In this document: piece after piece, positions 33,813-46,278 of the stretch | How the letters are laid out: the number at the start of each line of letters is the position of its first letter | How positions within the stretch are numbered: the stretch's first letter is position 1 | Source of the DNA: Russula earlei | Lineage: Eukaryota; Basidiomycota; Agaricomycetes; Russulales; Russulaceae | DNA: 64,000 nucleotides | Assembly: GCA_025769875.1 (NCBI GenBank) | Contig: JAGFNK010000003.1 | Span: 425,618 to 489,617 of the forward strand | Direction of reading: 5' to 3' | Program-made: the position numbers and the translations under genes | Notes under the pieces: generated by a model | The model's input: the letters and a program-made list of their open reading frames with translations, nothing else | Told to the model about the DNA's origin: nothing | Databases searched by the model: none

Positions 33813-34649
33813 TGTTGTGAACAAAAACCAAGTCCTGGCCATGCACTGTCCTATTTTTACTCAAGAAAGTCCCTTTCACTTTGTATCCTCTATCCACCTC
33901 TATTTCCAATGACTACTCCCTTCTACAAGCATACATTGCAAGGAATCCTTGTTTCCCAACTCCTGTGGCTCGCTAGAGCACCCTCTTTCCTATCCAGGTA
34001 ACCCACCATGTGCTAGCCACATGGCCACTCAGCCACTTGGTACCAAAACACTGGAAGGACTCCTAGACCTCCTAGGACAATCCACATGATGTCATAGAGC
34101 ACCACTGACATCATAGCTGACTGAGCAACTCCACTATGACATCCTATGCTCACCAAGCACTCCACAAGTGATATCATTATGATGTCATTACTCCACAATC
34201 TCCCTAATTGTCCTGAGTCACCTGTAGGTCTGACACAACAAGTTTATGCCTTTAGAATCTGATTGGAGCAGTCCAAAGAGTCTGAGTTATCTTCTGTAGT
34301 TTGTACTCAGACTTGTGACTAGTATATTAACCCCAATGTAACATGGCAGTCATCAGACTGTCCATTTGTGATACTCTCATCTTCCAGAGTACTCCTCACA
34401 ACTGCTCTGTTTAAAGACTCCCCTTGCTCCCAAGGTACTCCTTCAAGACAGCCTTGTTTAAAGCCCCCTCACCGCACTGGCCTCTAGTCTTCACCTTTGC
34501 CTCCTGCAGCATGTACTGGTCCCCACCTGGTACCTCCTTGTCATTTGGCTCATCCTCCTGCTCAACACTTTGCTTCAAGCATACCATCTGTTCTGACCCT
34601 CGTCCACCTGCTCCTGAGTCCACAGTGATCAGCAGTACATGTCTTGACA
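33813..34649 (+). repeat. Solo LTR, diverged gypsy family G
   Basis: 837 bp, aligned end to end with the 829-bp LTR of the gypsy at 53331. It starts TGTTGTGAAC and ends TCTTGACA. The flanks AATAT (33808-33812) and GATAT (34650-34654) are a one-mismatch target duplication. It splits the copia-4 RNase H region. It keeps the AGACTGTCCATTTG leader motif near 34350. Confidence 0.88.
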
Positions 34650-34654
34650 GATAT

Positions 34655-35200
34655 GTGCTATCTTATCTTAACAACACTTTAGATCTAAAGCTGCATTATG
34701 ATGGTGCACATGATACCAGACTATATGGGTACTCTGACTCTAGCCTTGGAGACAATGCAGATGACTTTTGTTCCACCTCAGGCTATGTCTTTCTACTTTC
34801 CAGTGCTGCAATCTCTTGGTCATCATGCAAACAGAAGACTGTTGCCCAAAGTACCACTCAAGCCAAATATATGGCCTTAGCCAAGGCAGCTAATCAAGCC
34901 ACATGGGCATGGTATTGGAACTTCTTCTCTGAGATTGGTTCTCAGATCTCTGATCTGGTTCCACTTCATGGTGATAACAAAGGTGCTGTCAACCTCACAC
35001 TTAATCCAGTCACCAGAAGATGGTCAAAGCATATCCCTATCAAACATTACATCATCTGCCAATACATTGAGGACAGACTGATCACATTCATTTGTACTCC
35101 CACAGGAGAGATAGTCTCACCAAGCCACATGCTCATGCACTGCTTCAGACCTTTGTCAATGGGTCGGGTCTTAATTGATCTGATCTACCAACTATCTTAA
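34655..35200 (+). pseudogene. Copia-4 RNase H
   Basis: Copia RNase H from YVLSYLNNTLDLKLHYDG through GYSDSSLGDNADD, STSGYVFLLSSAAISWSSCKQ, QSTTQAKYMALAKA, HGDNKGAVNL, RRWSKHIPIKHY, to the stop at 35198. It is open without internal stops over this stretch. Its upstream part is at 33789-33812 and 19655-19753. A CACAGGGGGA polypurine tract (35202-35211) leads into the 3' LTR. Confidence 0.9.
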
Positions 35201-35211
35201 TCACAGGGGGA

Positions 35212-35691
35212 TGTTAAGATCTGCACTGCTTAGAGTCTCAGGTGCATTGTGATGCAATCACAATGCTGATGTGTTGATGCATCAGCTCACCTGGACTGAG
35301 CATCACCAGCTCAGCTCATACACTGCAGCATGTGTTAGTTACACTGATAAGGTGATTTAGAACAATCAGTAGCTAGTTACCACTAATCCTCAGACATACT
35401 TAGTGATCCATGATGGTAGTTAGCTGTACCGTATTTGGTGGCAGTCTCAGGTAACTAAGAACACCACAAAGTACATAGATCACTTCAGTTTTGTGTCAAC
35501 CAAACTGAAGTGAGTATTTACTCTATGATATCTTATCTCACAGTACTGATGACACATTGTAGCTATTGTCTGATAGGTACATTATTTATATCAGTTTTGT
35601 GTCAACCAAACTGAACTATTGTCTGATAGATCTGCCTGCAATCTTATCATCTGCTACTATCTAATCACACACACTGTGTCTATCTTCAACA
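35212..35691 (+). repeat. Copia-4 3' LTR (family 4)
   Basis: 480 bp, TGTTAAGATCTG...CTTCAACA, directly after the polypurine tract. It matches the solo LTR at 48939-49416. It contains a twice-repeated ATCAGTTTTGTGTCAACCAA-like module. The next five bases are GTATT; the 5' LTR is not in the window. Confidence 0.9.
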
Positions 35692-36640
35692 GTATTGTAG
35701 GAAGAGTAGCCCTTGAAGTAGCAAGAGATAGATGTTAGGGATGAAGTAGAAAAGGTGTAGTTGTGTTTAGCAGAGTTTCTTGGTCTTATGTGGCCCAATC
35801 CTGGTCTCAATTCACAACATAACCCAACATTGAAGAGATGGAGTACAGTCTTTGCAGACAGTTGTAAAGTGTGGTTGAAGCAGCAGACATGGTTCTCCAG
35901 GTCAAACAAGTTGGGCATCCCAGTGAGTGCTTTGCCCTGAGTGTTGTTTGATGTTGCATTGTCAGCATTCATGGTGAGAATCTGTAGAGATAATGAGATG
36001 ACAAATCAGTAATCACACCATTGACTGCATGTGCATCTGAATGTACCCAGTCTTGAAGCCCAAATGTCTTGAGCATCTTCTAGAAAGCCTTCACCAAGGC
36101 CATACTGGTGTGAGATTCAAGGACTTCAATGATATCTAAGAGAAATGCCAACATTCATTGTCCTGTTGTGCTCAAGATGCACAGTCCAAGCAACAAATGC
36201 ATGGTGGTTTGTCAATGTCCAAGCATCAGTTGCAAAATGGATGTGCCCAGGGTGATTGTGAAGGAGTTTGGTTATGCATTCACAGCACTTCTTGTAAGCC
36301 ACCTTGACATCACATTGAATGGTGTTTGGAGATGGGACTTTAAGGTGGGGGTGTCCTGTTGTGAGGAGATTGATATGCTCAGGGTTGGAGACAATGTTTA
36401 CAGGGTGATTGCTTTCAGCTACCCATTTTGCAATGTGGGCACTGATGGGCAGAGTGAGTTTGGAGGAAGGTATCAAAGACAAATGTAACTACCAGAACTT
36501 GGGGGTTGAGTGAGCATGATGGGAGTAGGTGACTGGCTGTTTTCCTTGGTGGGCAAAGGCATTGAAGATGTTGCTGCTCCAGTCCACACTTGACTCCCCC
36601 TTCATAGCTGTTGCAATCAATCTTAATCATGTGTGCTTCT
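35692..36640 (-). pseudogene. hAT transposase relic
   Basis: Minus strand. The block 36126-36482 reads AHIAKWVAESNHPVNIV, LKVPSPNTIQCDVKVAYKKC, HIHFATDAWTLTNHHAFVAWTVHLEH, matching the N-terminal half of fungal hAT transposases including the catalytic-region DAWT motif. The block 35661-35972 has MNADNATSN and HVCCFNHTLQLSAK, which match the later conserved GDNA/C..H motifs. Frames are broken and the C-terminus is missing, cut by the copia-4 LTR. Confidence 0.8.
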
Positions 36641-37193
36641 TAATTTGGGTGATCATGACATATATATTACCCAGTACTATCCAATTATGAATGTCTAAAG
36701 AAAACAAGTTTATTTTCTTAAACCACATGCCATGGTGTGTTTTGTACCATCCAACCAGTAATGTCCCAAGTCATAATCTGCGTTTGATGAAGGGCTAATT
36801 CTCAGTAAATAGTCCATAATGAATTATGTATACTCACTGGATCATGCCACATTTGTACGAAAACAGTACCAGTGATGATGATGGTTGGATGATCACATAA
36901 CACTGCCATGAATGAGTGCACATGGCATCAACCGCAATTATCAAAAAGTGTTTTTCTTTTCATGATTTACAAAATATTTTAAATCATGATAGTGATGGTA
37001 ATCTCTGAAATGGGTATAGGGGACTCGTATAAGATAGCCCATGCCTGCAGCTATTTCTTCCAGCTGTGCTCTCCCATTCATTTCATTCTCGGTACTGGTT
37101 ACCAACAGCCTTCAAGTTCTTACATTTTTCTGTTCATACCTCATCGACCTCCACAACTTTCATCTTTAATCGACAATCCCACTTATACCAACA
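36641..37193. other. Upstream region of the secreted-protein gene
   Basis: AT-rich up to about 36990, no repeat match inside the window, then a pyrimidine-rich leader. A TATA-like TATAAGATA lies at 37028-37036, about 160 nt before the ATG. No other gene seen. Confidence 0.5.
37028..37036 (+). promoter_or_regulatory. TATA-like box of the secreted-protein gene
   Basis: TATAAGATA followed by a C/T-rich leader of about 150 nt, a common promoter layout in filamentous fungi. Inferred from sequence only. Confidence 0.35.
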
Positions 37194-37551
37194 ATGCGTC
37201 CTTCCGCCATTTTCGCCATTTTCTCTCTCGCCGTTGGCGTCGTTCCGTCGTTTGCCCATCCTTCACGGTCTCCTAGGTGCGCACGCCTCTTCAAGCTCTG
37301 TGGCATCCTTTGTTGACTTCTCCTGCAGAAGCGAGCGCCCATCATCAAGTGCCGAGAGCACCGGACTGGATAAGCCGGCGACTGCGGCGAGACGACGCCA
37401 GAACCTTAATCGTAATCGACGGGAGGGCCCGTATCCTTCTAAGTCCGATCGCACTGACTTGATTAAGTGGAACCGGTTAGCTGCGAAAGGCGGGATTAGG
37501 AAGGGCATTATTGCAGATTCTGACGAGCCTCAGGGTCGCCAAAAAGCCTGA
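37194..37551 (+). CDS. Small secreted protein, two exons, 101 residues
   Basis: Exon 1 37194-37276, a 52-nt GT-AG intron (37277-37328, ending CTCCTGCAG), exon 2 37329-37551, stop TGA. Residues 1-21 form a clear signal peptide (MRPSAIFAIFSLAVGVVPSFA) with an A-x-A-like cleavage site before HPSRSP. The mature 80 residues have no Cys, are strongly basic, and hold RRR at 49-51 and RR at 58-59, possible Kex2-type processing sites. The C-terminal half includes SDRTDLIKWNRLAAKGGIRK. No known domain is recognised. It is the only gene in the window that looks like host DNA: intact, CpG-rich and outside any element. The unspliced frame also stays open, so the splice model should be confirmed; the signal peptide favours it. 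Confidence 0.65.
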
Positions 37552-37793
37552 GGGGTCACAAGTCAGCCAAGAGCCCGCTACCCAAGAATACATACAGGTG
37601 GCAGTCACTCGAGAAAGGTCTTGAGTCTTGACGATGCGACTTGATGGAAGTGTTGTTCAGGAGATTGTGATGACTCGTTGACCGTGTTGATCTACTGTCT
37701 TCTAATAAGCATCGTTATCTTGGTGTATATAGAACGAGTAACGACTACATAAGCGGCACTGATACGCTAGCGGTCAAAGGTGAGTCGGGATTA
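37552..37793. other. 3' flank of the secreted-protein gene
   Basis: About 240 bp with no gene. A possible polyadenylation signal AATAAG lies near 37704. It ends at the TA next to TIR fragment E. Confidence 0.4.
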
Positions 37794-37845
37794 TTGCCAT
37801 TTTTAAGCACAGTTGGCGGAGTTTGAAACCCCACAAATTCGATGC
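37794..37845 (+). repeat. TIR-family fragment E, left piece
   Basis: Starts TTGCCATTTTTAAGC after a TA, diverged from copies A-D (for example TTTTCAGC has become TTTTTAAGC). It continues at 46279-46421 beyond LINE-2. Only the terminal repeat is present. Confidence 0.8.
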
Positions 37846-38591
37846 AAAGTCCCCCCTCAACATGGATCTCGGTCCGTTACCACCACTACCTCCCAACCCT
37901 AACCCCACCCCAAAAACCCCCCAACCCCCGGAAAAGCCACCCGACCCAGGGAAATCTTATCCACTGAGAGGGGAACCCCCAAAGAACCCAGTGCCTGCCC
38001 TGATTGAAGGGAGAGACACAACCTTTTCGCCAGACCTGAGACCCATTTCCCCAGTCGAAAATGAAGCCAATGTCCCCTCCCCTCTCAACAGGAAGGTTAG
38101 CGGCAACAACCAACCTCCAGCCAAAGGGGATGACCTTCGCATCCTTCTCTCTCACACCACTGAGTGTCTCAATATCATCCAGAAGGGCTTCCTTCACACA
38201 AAAACCCTGGGTGGCTTAGACGCCTCTGACTGGGCTTCACTATGCTGCCACCTAGTGAATGCCATAGGACGAGGTTTCCTCCAAGCTGTTGAAAACCTAG
38301 GAGAGGCAGCAATAAAAGTTTCCATTGCAGGGTCCACTGACCCAATGCCCCTGGCACCGAACCTCCCCACCCTTTTCCACAGACTGACAGACACATCCAA
38401 TCTCTTAGCAGCCCACCTTGCTGGAAACCTCACCAATTACCAGGACAAACATTCCACCATCCTGGAGGAATATCGGAAAAGGGCAGCCAAGAAGGCTACA
38501 GTAGAGGTGGATGAAACTTGGAGGCTCTGGAAGGAGCAACAAGTGGAACAATGAGCAGCAGCACAGGAAACGGATATTGCCGCTGCCACAC

Positions 38592-39176
38592 TGTTATGGC
38601 GTCGCGGCCGTAAGAGTGTTAGCTCAAGGTTCTGTGGGGCCAAGTCCCTGTGACTTGGTTCAAGGGTTCAATGGGGGCCAGCTCAAAGAGACCAGGTCAA
38701 AGGTTTAGCATCTCAAGGCTGAGTCAGACAATGACTCAGTCCACAGACAGAGTTGATCTTCTGGTTTCACAGAAGAGGAGGGCGATGAGTGAGAGGCAGA
38801 GGAGGAAGAGGAACACAAGGGTTCCTTGAGGTGTGCTCAGGTCAAGCAAGATGTAAGCCAGCACAAGCAAGTTGTGATTGAGAGAGTATACAGGGCAAGG
38901 GATGCAACAGGAAATGGGACAAAGCTAAGCTTGGGACATTTCCCCAGCTTCTACAGGCGCTTAAATACTGTATGTAGCAAGGCTGTACAGTACTATATGC
39001 GGAACAATAGATAAAAGGTAAGCCAATAGCAGAAGAGACTCGACAATAGATGAAACACAAGAGGTGAAACAATAAGGGACCATCAGCATCAAGGGATGGA
39101 ACAATAAACAAGGTGAAACGTTAAAGAACAATAAGGGACATATTTGGACAAACCGAAAGAGGGGTAGATCATAACA
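38592..39176 (-). repeat. Solo LTR, family 2
   Basis: 585 bp, reverse of the 18158 copy, flanked by CACAC (38587-38591, 39177-39181). Inserted in LINE-2 ORF1. Confidence 0.93.
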
Positions 39177-40883
39177 CACACGGAACAGAAACTTCACCTT
39201 CTTCCTGCAATCAGCTGAGGAGATGGGTTTTACTCTCTCCACGCAAACCACTAATGGCCGCAAACAGATGACGCCCAAAGCGGGCAGCAAAAGGACCATT
39301 TCTGGGTCCATCCCACCATCCGCCCATACCCAATTGCCCCATCAAACACACCCCCCTGATACAAGCAGCATGCCTTCCCCCCTCCACACACCAAGAGGAT
39401 GAGATGCCGCACGAGCCCCAACCACACCCCGCCCTATCACCAGGAGGGTGGAACCCTCCCCAACACCCAACCCCAAAGGTAAAACCTACCCTGGACCACT
39501 AACCAAACCACAAGGGGCTGCACACCCAGACACTGATGCAATCACCCAAGCTGTCATGAGAGCCATGGCTCCTTTTGCAACGTGCCTACAGGCGCTGGAA
39601 AAACTATTGATGCCCCCACCGCAAAGTGCATACACAGGTGAGTCACATTGCGAACCGCTCACCAACCTGAACACCAGACAATGGATGCCGCCATCACACC
39701 CACTGCCAACCAGCACCATCTGCGACCCCCAACCAAGTGCCATGCCTACCCACTCAGATAAAATGGAAGCAGATTTCACCCAGGTCTCCTATCAAAGGAG
39801 GACCAAGGGCCCGAACAAAGGAGCACCCCCCACCAGAACTGCTCCAGACATGACTATCATCACCCCAGCAGCTTATGCCATGGTAGCAGCAACTGTGGCC
39901 GACAACCCAAGCCAACCCCCTGGATGCAAACCCAAACACCACAGCATGCCGACCATCATGGAAGTAACGGCTCTATGAGCTGGCAGGTTTAGTGATGACC
40001 AGGTGGAACAGAACATACGTGCAAGGGCTGCAGATGCAATAGTCAGGGAGGTTCGACTCCACATGAGCAAAGCGGTAGCCAACCCCATTCCCCTAAGGGC
40101 TGGTAGGTGGAGCATGCACCCATGCAGCAAAGGTAACTTTGTCTTCTCTTTTGAAGGAACAATCTCTTTCAACCACATCATGTCATATGAGACTTTCCTA
40201 CTCAAACCTTTCCAAGGAATAGGCCAGCTATGCCCATCGCTGGGCTGGACCTGCTTCCTTGCACATGGTGTCCTGGTCAAGGACAACAATGGCTTTCTCT
40301 TCAGCTTATCTGAGCTTCTTGCAGAGGTAAGCATGCTGCCAGGGCTAACGAAGGCACACTTCTCCATGCGACTGAGGTGGCTTAAACCTATCAAGCGCAT
40401 AAACAGACCTTACTCAACCCTCACTTTTGCCATCTCTGACCCAAGCGGCTCGGTGGCAAACACACTCTTCAATGGCCGCACTGCCCTCTTTGGCAAGGAA
40501 GTATCAATCTGTAAGTGGATAGACAAACCAACCCTAGTTCAATGCTCAAGATGCCATGCACTGGGACACACCAAAAAATCCAAGGTGTGCCCACTGGGTA
40601 TAGACTCAGTTAAATGCTACTGATGTGGTGCGGCTCACACCTCTGAGGAGCACAACCAAAAGTGCCGTTGGAAGCACACAGTCGCAGGCCTATGTGACTG
40701 CATGCACTTTAAATGTCTGAACTGCCACCTGAGCAGACACCACTGCAGAGATGCCAAGTGCCCCGCTAGAGATAACTACAGACCAAGGGCACCACAAAAG
40801 GTGGTACATGCAAGAAACAAAGATAAGGACAAGGAAACCAATACCGAAATGGAGGAAGGTGAGTACAATGAATGGGTGGGAAG

Positions 40884-41845
40884 TGTCAAGACTCACTGTT
40901 GAACTATCCAGTTCAAGAGCAAGGGATAAGCTTGAAGATGAGTCAATAGATGTCCAAGATGGTGTGGGCAAGAAGTAAAGTCCAGAGTAGTAACAAATAC
41001 CAGAGAGGCACTGTTACTGTGAGAGTAGAGCAATCACGCAGAGAGGAGGCCAGGATAGTCACAAGGGGACAGTCCTTAAAGGAGTATCCCAGGGATGGAG
41101 AGTGCCGTAAACAAATGGACAGTCTGAGGACTGTCCGCTACTTTATTGAGCGTTTATATACTACAAGGGGACTGCTAAATAGAGAACAAGTCATAACCTT
41201 GTTATCAAGCACAATAGAACAATGAGTAAGAAATCGGAGTGCGCTTACTGAGCATGCTCAGTCATGCTCAGTAATCTGCTGAGTAAGAAGGCTTCTCCTG
41301 ATGAGTAAGAGCTTTCATTGTCCACGTGTTTACTGTTCTAGTGCACGTGCGAGCACCTGATTTATTTTCTGTTAGTTAGTTTAGGGCCGGTCATTTGAGG
41401 ACTTGTAGCTTGGTCAGGGAATAGCATTATCTTGTAAGGCCCTCATATAGTTCTATTAGGGTCCTTAGAGTCGACCCTAATACTTCTATTAAGGTCCTTA
41501 GTATTGCCTTCTAGTTCGTTCTATAGTTATTAGAGTCGGTCTAATAACACGTTGTAGGGTCTTTGATGCTAGGTTAGTGCTTATTGTAGGGTACCTAGAG
41601 TCGTCCTAAAGGGTCCCTAGGAGGGCCCTAATACTGTCCTTTATTGCTAGAAGGGTTGCCATTAAGTGGGGCTTGCTGTATGTCGATTGTGCCGAGAATC
41701 GCTCGCGCAACAATGCACGCGCGATATTGTGGACACCTCTACTCACCCCTTTTGCTCGTGTGAACAGGGTGACACCATAGAAGCTGGGTTTCCTCCTATA
41801 AGGAAGGGTCCTTCAAGGGCCCTCTCCGGAGAATGGTTCATGACA
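40884..41845 (+). repeat. Solo LTR, family 5
   Basis: 962 bp, TGTCAAGACTC...TTCATGACA, flanked by GGAAG (40879-40883, 41846-41850). Inserted in LINE-2 ORF1. It has the same hairpin (about 41243-41274), TATA box and leader motif as the 13565 copy, in the opposite orientation. Confidence 0.94.
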
Positions 41846-42123
41846 GGAAGCCTTCCCAACAACGACAATGAAGATGACATGGATATGGCACTAGACATGC
41901 CCCTCTTCCCCAGCAGGGAAAACTCACCCCAAATCACACCCAAGAGGAAGTCCATCCAACTTGGCCTCTCTGTGCCTGGCCCCTCATGCCACACAACAGG
42001 GCTACTGGAAGACCCCTCAATGCACAACACAGCATACGGACAGGGACATGCAGACCCAGCTGCCTCGAATCACTCCCCCTCATGCCCGCAAGGCTGTGCT
42101 GCCCAGGCCAACCCATCATTATA

Positions 42124-45100
42124 ATGGCACACCCAAAGCTGCATATAGTGTCGGTGAACATGCGCAAGCACAACGCCGTTACCCATGCTTTACTGAATAG
42201 CACCACTGAGATCAACTTACTATTCTTACAGGAACCCTGGTACGACAAGATAGGAACAGCTTGAAAGGACAATGCCCGAGACGGTGTTGATGTCCTGGGA
42301 GGCGCGGCTTCACCAGCCTAGGAACTCCTCTACCCAGGATTTGAAGACGGACAAAGACCCAAGGTAATGTCCTACGTGAGAAAACCTGACCCGAACAACC
42401 ACGTGGACCCAATATTCACAGCAATGACAAGACAAGACGTATGTAGACACCCATGCGTGCAAGTAGTAGACATAATATTAGACAATGAAACATGGCAAGT
42501 GATAAACTATTACCATGACATCAGAGATGCTACCGCCCTCGCAACGCTCACCTCTTTAGAAATTGACTCCACTACCCCAACATTACTTATAGGAGACTTC
42601 AACACCCACTCTCCAACCTGGTTGCCGCCAGGAATCCTCAAGTCATACTGGGCCAACTGAATAGAGGACTGGGCCGCAACAAATCTCCTTACTCTAGCCA
42701 ATGCACCTGGAGAAATAACCCACAGAGGGGTGGCACATGAAAGGGACTCAACGATAGACTTGGCCTGGTTTAACATGGCAGCGGTAAGGCTCGCCACTTT
42801 CAACAGTTTCACTGTAGACTGGCCCGGATCCCTTGGCTTGGATCATGCCATGCTCAGACTCACAGGTTACCCCCTCACACCTGACACTGACACCGCAGCA
42901 GACACCCCTGACCTAGGCCATGTAGTGGACCCAGAGCAGAAAGAAGAGTGGATCAAAACTTTCAAGGGAAGATGTGAAAGCTGGGTCCTCTCCGCACATC
43001 CAACCGCTGAGAAACTAGACGAAGAGGTGGCAAGGTATATGACTGACATTCAGAAAACAGATCTGGACACACTCAAGCTCAGATGCCCACACCATCAACA
43101 TGCAGCACCCTGGTGGAACACAGAATGCAGGTGGGCCATGCAGGCACTAAAAGAGGCCCCAAACTGAGAAGAATGGAAGAGAGAGCACAAGAGACTAAAG
43201 TCCACCATCCAAGCAGCAAAATGCCAATGGGCAAATGACTATATTGACAGAGCCCAGTTATGGGAAGTCGCTACCTAGAGACATGGGTGCAAAACTACAA
43301 AAGACCCCCCACTAAGAGGACCGGAAGGTCTGGCCAACTCACATGAGGAAATGGCTAACACCCTTTCACAGCATTGTTTCACCGGAGAACGACCAGAAGT
43401 AGATATACATTTCCCAGATGATCTGGACCCTCTCCCCCAATGCTCGCTCCCAAAGATCGACAAAGAGCTGATAAGCAACCTCCTCCAGAAAGTGTCAGGA
43501 CGCTCTGCACCAGGCCCTTCGGGCCACTCCTGGACCATTATAAAGTGGGCCTGGGAAGCGAACCCAGACAGACTTCATGGACTCCTTGTGAACTGCCTCA
43601 AAGCTGGACACCACCCAAGCGCTTGGAAAGAGGCCCTTGTTTGCATCATATCCAAACCAAACAGAGCTGATTACACACTGGCAAAGAACTTCCGGCCAAT
43701 TGTGCTACTAGAGTGTTTAGGTAAGCTCCTGGAAAAGATAGTGGCGAAGACCATCTACCAGGACATGGCTAAACATGATCTCATCCCCATGACCCAATTC
43801 GGAGGAAGAAATGCATCATCAACAATTGACGCAGGGCTCACTCTTCTTCATGACAAACAAGCTGCACACCAAACCGGACTCAAATGTGGCCTCTTACTTT
43901 TTGACATCCAAGGCTTTTTTGATAACATCAACCACTGAAGACTAACCCAAGTAGTCGAAAACCTAGGCTTTGCCCCAGAGTTAGTATGTTGGTGTCACTC
44001 CTTCCTAACCGACAGGAAAGTTCGCCTGAAATTTAATGGGCAAAACTTGGACCCCTTCAACTTGGAGGCGGGCACGCCACAAGGCTCCCCCGCCTCACCA
44101 GTACTTTCCATTCTATACACCTCCCCCATGCTAATCAAGGTGAAAGCCTGGAACCAAGCTGCTCTAGCCATGTATATTGACGACAGGGCCATCTTCGCAT
44201 GTGGATGTGACTGGACATCAGTGGAATCGACGCTCAGGATGGGCTACTCCGAGTGTGCTAACTGGCTAACTAAGGCTGGACTTAGTGTTGAACCAGATAA
44301 AACAGAGGTTCTCTTCTTCAGGAAACGGAATGAGAGGGTGGTCCCACCTAACTACATACACCTTCCCCTTCCCTCGCTCAGAACCTACTACCAAGTTCAG
44401 GCAACTGACACAATCAGGTATCTAGGTTTTTTCTTCAATTCGCGCCTCAACTGGATATGACACATTGAGTGCATGTGCAACAGAGTGAGAGCCTTGTTAA
44501 AGGTGCTCCAATTGCTAGGAAACTCTGTCAGAGGCCTTGAACAGGCGAAATGGAGACAGGTATATCTCGCCATCTGCCTCCCCACGCTAACCTATGGCCA
44601 CCAGCTCTGGTTCACAGGCAAACAGATAGGGCTGGTCAAGAAACTACAATTAGTCCAAAACGACGCGGTCAGGATTATAGCTGGGGCTTTCCGCACAACC
44701 CCAAGGGAACCCCTACACCAGCTACTGACCATCCTCCCTATGAGAATACACCTAAACAAACAAACTAACAATGCAGCCATTAGACTCCATCGCATGACAA
44801 GCAACAGCCAACTACAAAGAAGACTCGGAGGCAACTGGCTCAACCAACCAGGCCAAGGCACGCCCCTACCGACACCAAACAGCCACAGAGCAAAGACCAC
44901 CCTGAGGGCACTAGCAAACAGAATGACAGTGAACAGCCCACGCATAGAGGACTTTCCCAATATCCCACCTGGTGCCCCAGACTGGGACGGACATGTTAGA
45001 GTAGGAGAGGTAACGGATCAGCACCGAGCAGAAGCAAACATCACCATATACTGCAGTGGAGTCAAAACCAACAAAAACCGAAGCAAATCAGTGCAACAGT

Positions 45101-46091
45101 GGCCGTACTTTATAAGATTGAGAAGACACAGGGACACAAAGAACAAGTAATCGGAATGACAGTGATGGACAAAGGCACACACCTCTGCTCACTAGCGATC
45201 GGACTAGAAGTCCTAGCTGACTACCTTGACATGCAGATGTTGGACACTCCCATGTTTGCCCACATCTACCTACCAACACAAGCGGCCTCAGAACTGGCTG
45301 CCAATTACAAGCCCCACGATGAACAAGCAACAGCCCTACATCATCTGAATCGAATAGGTGAGATCATCAACACCTATCCCAAAATGAACATAATACTGCT
45401 CTGGATACCTAGGAACAGCAAACCAACAGGGTACAGAAAGGCTAAACAACTAGCCATGGAAACTGCACGCACAGCCCACACCAAAGATATCACTGAACCT
45501 TTAGCCCTAGACAAACAAAAAAGAAGACATGAAAGGGAAGCAATAGCAGAATGGGGAACGATCTGGCACAAGTCACCCTGAACCTCCCTTGCATATCGCA
45601 CAGCACTCTCCAAACCACCAAATGGGAAGCCCCACCCCACAGCAGTCGCCCAGAAAAAACCAAGGCAGACCAACATAGGAAACTGCAACAACAAACACAA
45701 CAGAAACAACAACACAGAACAAAAAGATAAGCTCTTGAGATTATACATGTCCACCTTCTACCGAATCATCACAGGTCACACGTTCATCAGGGAATACACT
45801 CAACACTTCCACCCAAGGCACACACCTGCACAGATTGTGTGCCTATGCGGCGAGCCCCTCCAAACAGTTGAGCATGTGCTCCTGACATGCCCACTCCTCC
45901 ACGACGCATGCCACAGACATCTGTCTGCAAATGGCCGCCCATGAAACCTACCCCAGCTGTTTGACCACCCAGAACAGGCACAGAGCACACTCCTCTTTCT
46001 CAAAGAAATGAAGGTGTGCTTAAAACCGACGGAAAACTGGGACCCAGGAGGGAGAAGGGAGAACCAGGGAACGCAGAGACACCCCACATAA
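42124..46091 (+). pseudogene. LINE-2 ORF2: endonuclease, reverse transcriptase, RNase H-like end
   Basis: Starts ATG 42124 overlapping the ORF1 stop (TAATG). Endonuclease 42124-42880 (IVSVNMRKHNAV; LFLQEPWYD; LIGDFNTHSPTW; GLDHAMLRL). Reverse transcriptase about 43660-44460 (NFRPIVLLECLGKLLEKIV; LFDIQGFFDNINH; AGTPQGSPASPVLS; catalytic YIDD near 44175). An RNase H-like region follows about 45090-45600. The C-terminal CLCGEPLQTVEHVLLTCPLLHDA at about 45840 is the usual Cys/His end. Stop at 46089. Stops: TGA at 42262, 42658, 43166, 43936, 44458, 45581 and 45943, TAG at 42318 and 43276, plus a frameshift near 45090. Confidence 0.92.
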
Positions 46092-46278
46092 TCATCACAA
46101 CCGACCACCAAACACTATACTCTATTGCTGTCATACCGCCTCAGCGGACAACCCAAGACCCATAAATGCCTAATCACATTACGTCGCATACCATGCCTGT
46201 GACTGCCTCTGTATCATGTTTTACGCGCAGCGGAATACAAATTCAGATTTAAAAAAAAAAAAGTCCCCCCTCAACATG

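Larger units (their letters stand above)
37862..42124 (+). pseudogene. LINE-2 ORF1 (gag-like, zinc knuckles)
   Basis: Pro-rich start (DLGPLPPLPPNPNP), a helical middle part to about 38570, Pro/Thr-rich linker, then a conserved block from about 39960 (FSDDQVEQNIRARAADAIVR; LCPSLGWTCFLAHGVLVKDN; KRINRPYSTLTF) and zinc motifs CSRCHALGHTKKSKVCP (40545), CY-TGA-CGAAHTSEEHNQKC (40615) and CLNCHLSRHHCRDAKC (40718). It is interrupted by solo LTRs at 38592-39176 and 40884-41845 and by TGA at 38552, 39403, 39976 and 40621. It ends with TAA at 42122-42124, sharing its last A with the ORF2 ATG. Confidence 0.88.
37865..46259 (+). mobile_element. Tad1-type LINE-2 with two solo-LTR insertions
   Basis: Non-LTR element flanked by a 19-bp duplication, AAAGTCCCCCCTCAACATG (37846-37864, 46260-46278), with a poly(A) tail ending about 46260. 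Its own length is about 6.8 kb. ORF1 begins at or within the duplication, with no separate 5' UTR visible, so it may be slightly 5'-truncated. It is a different family from LINE-1: ORF1 has three CCHC-like knuckles and ORF2 uses YIDD. It lies in TIR fragment E. Confidence 0.93.

Noticed and set aside
37066..37551. Unspliced 161-codon version of the secreted-protein gene
   Set aside because: It has no signal peptide and reads a Ser/Phe-rich leader in the wrong frame; the spliced form has a clean signal peptide and GT-AG intron of typical size.
28693..46091. Reassignment of UGA to an amino acid
   Set aside because: Many TGA codons interrupt element genes, but the stop-free transposase of copy B and the secreted-protein gene both end in TGA, and the interrupted sites fit CGA to TGA decay.
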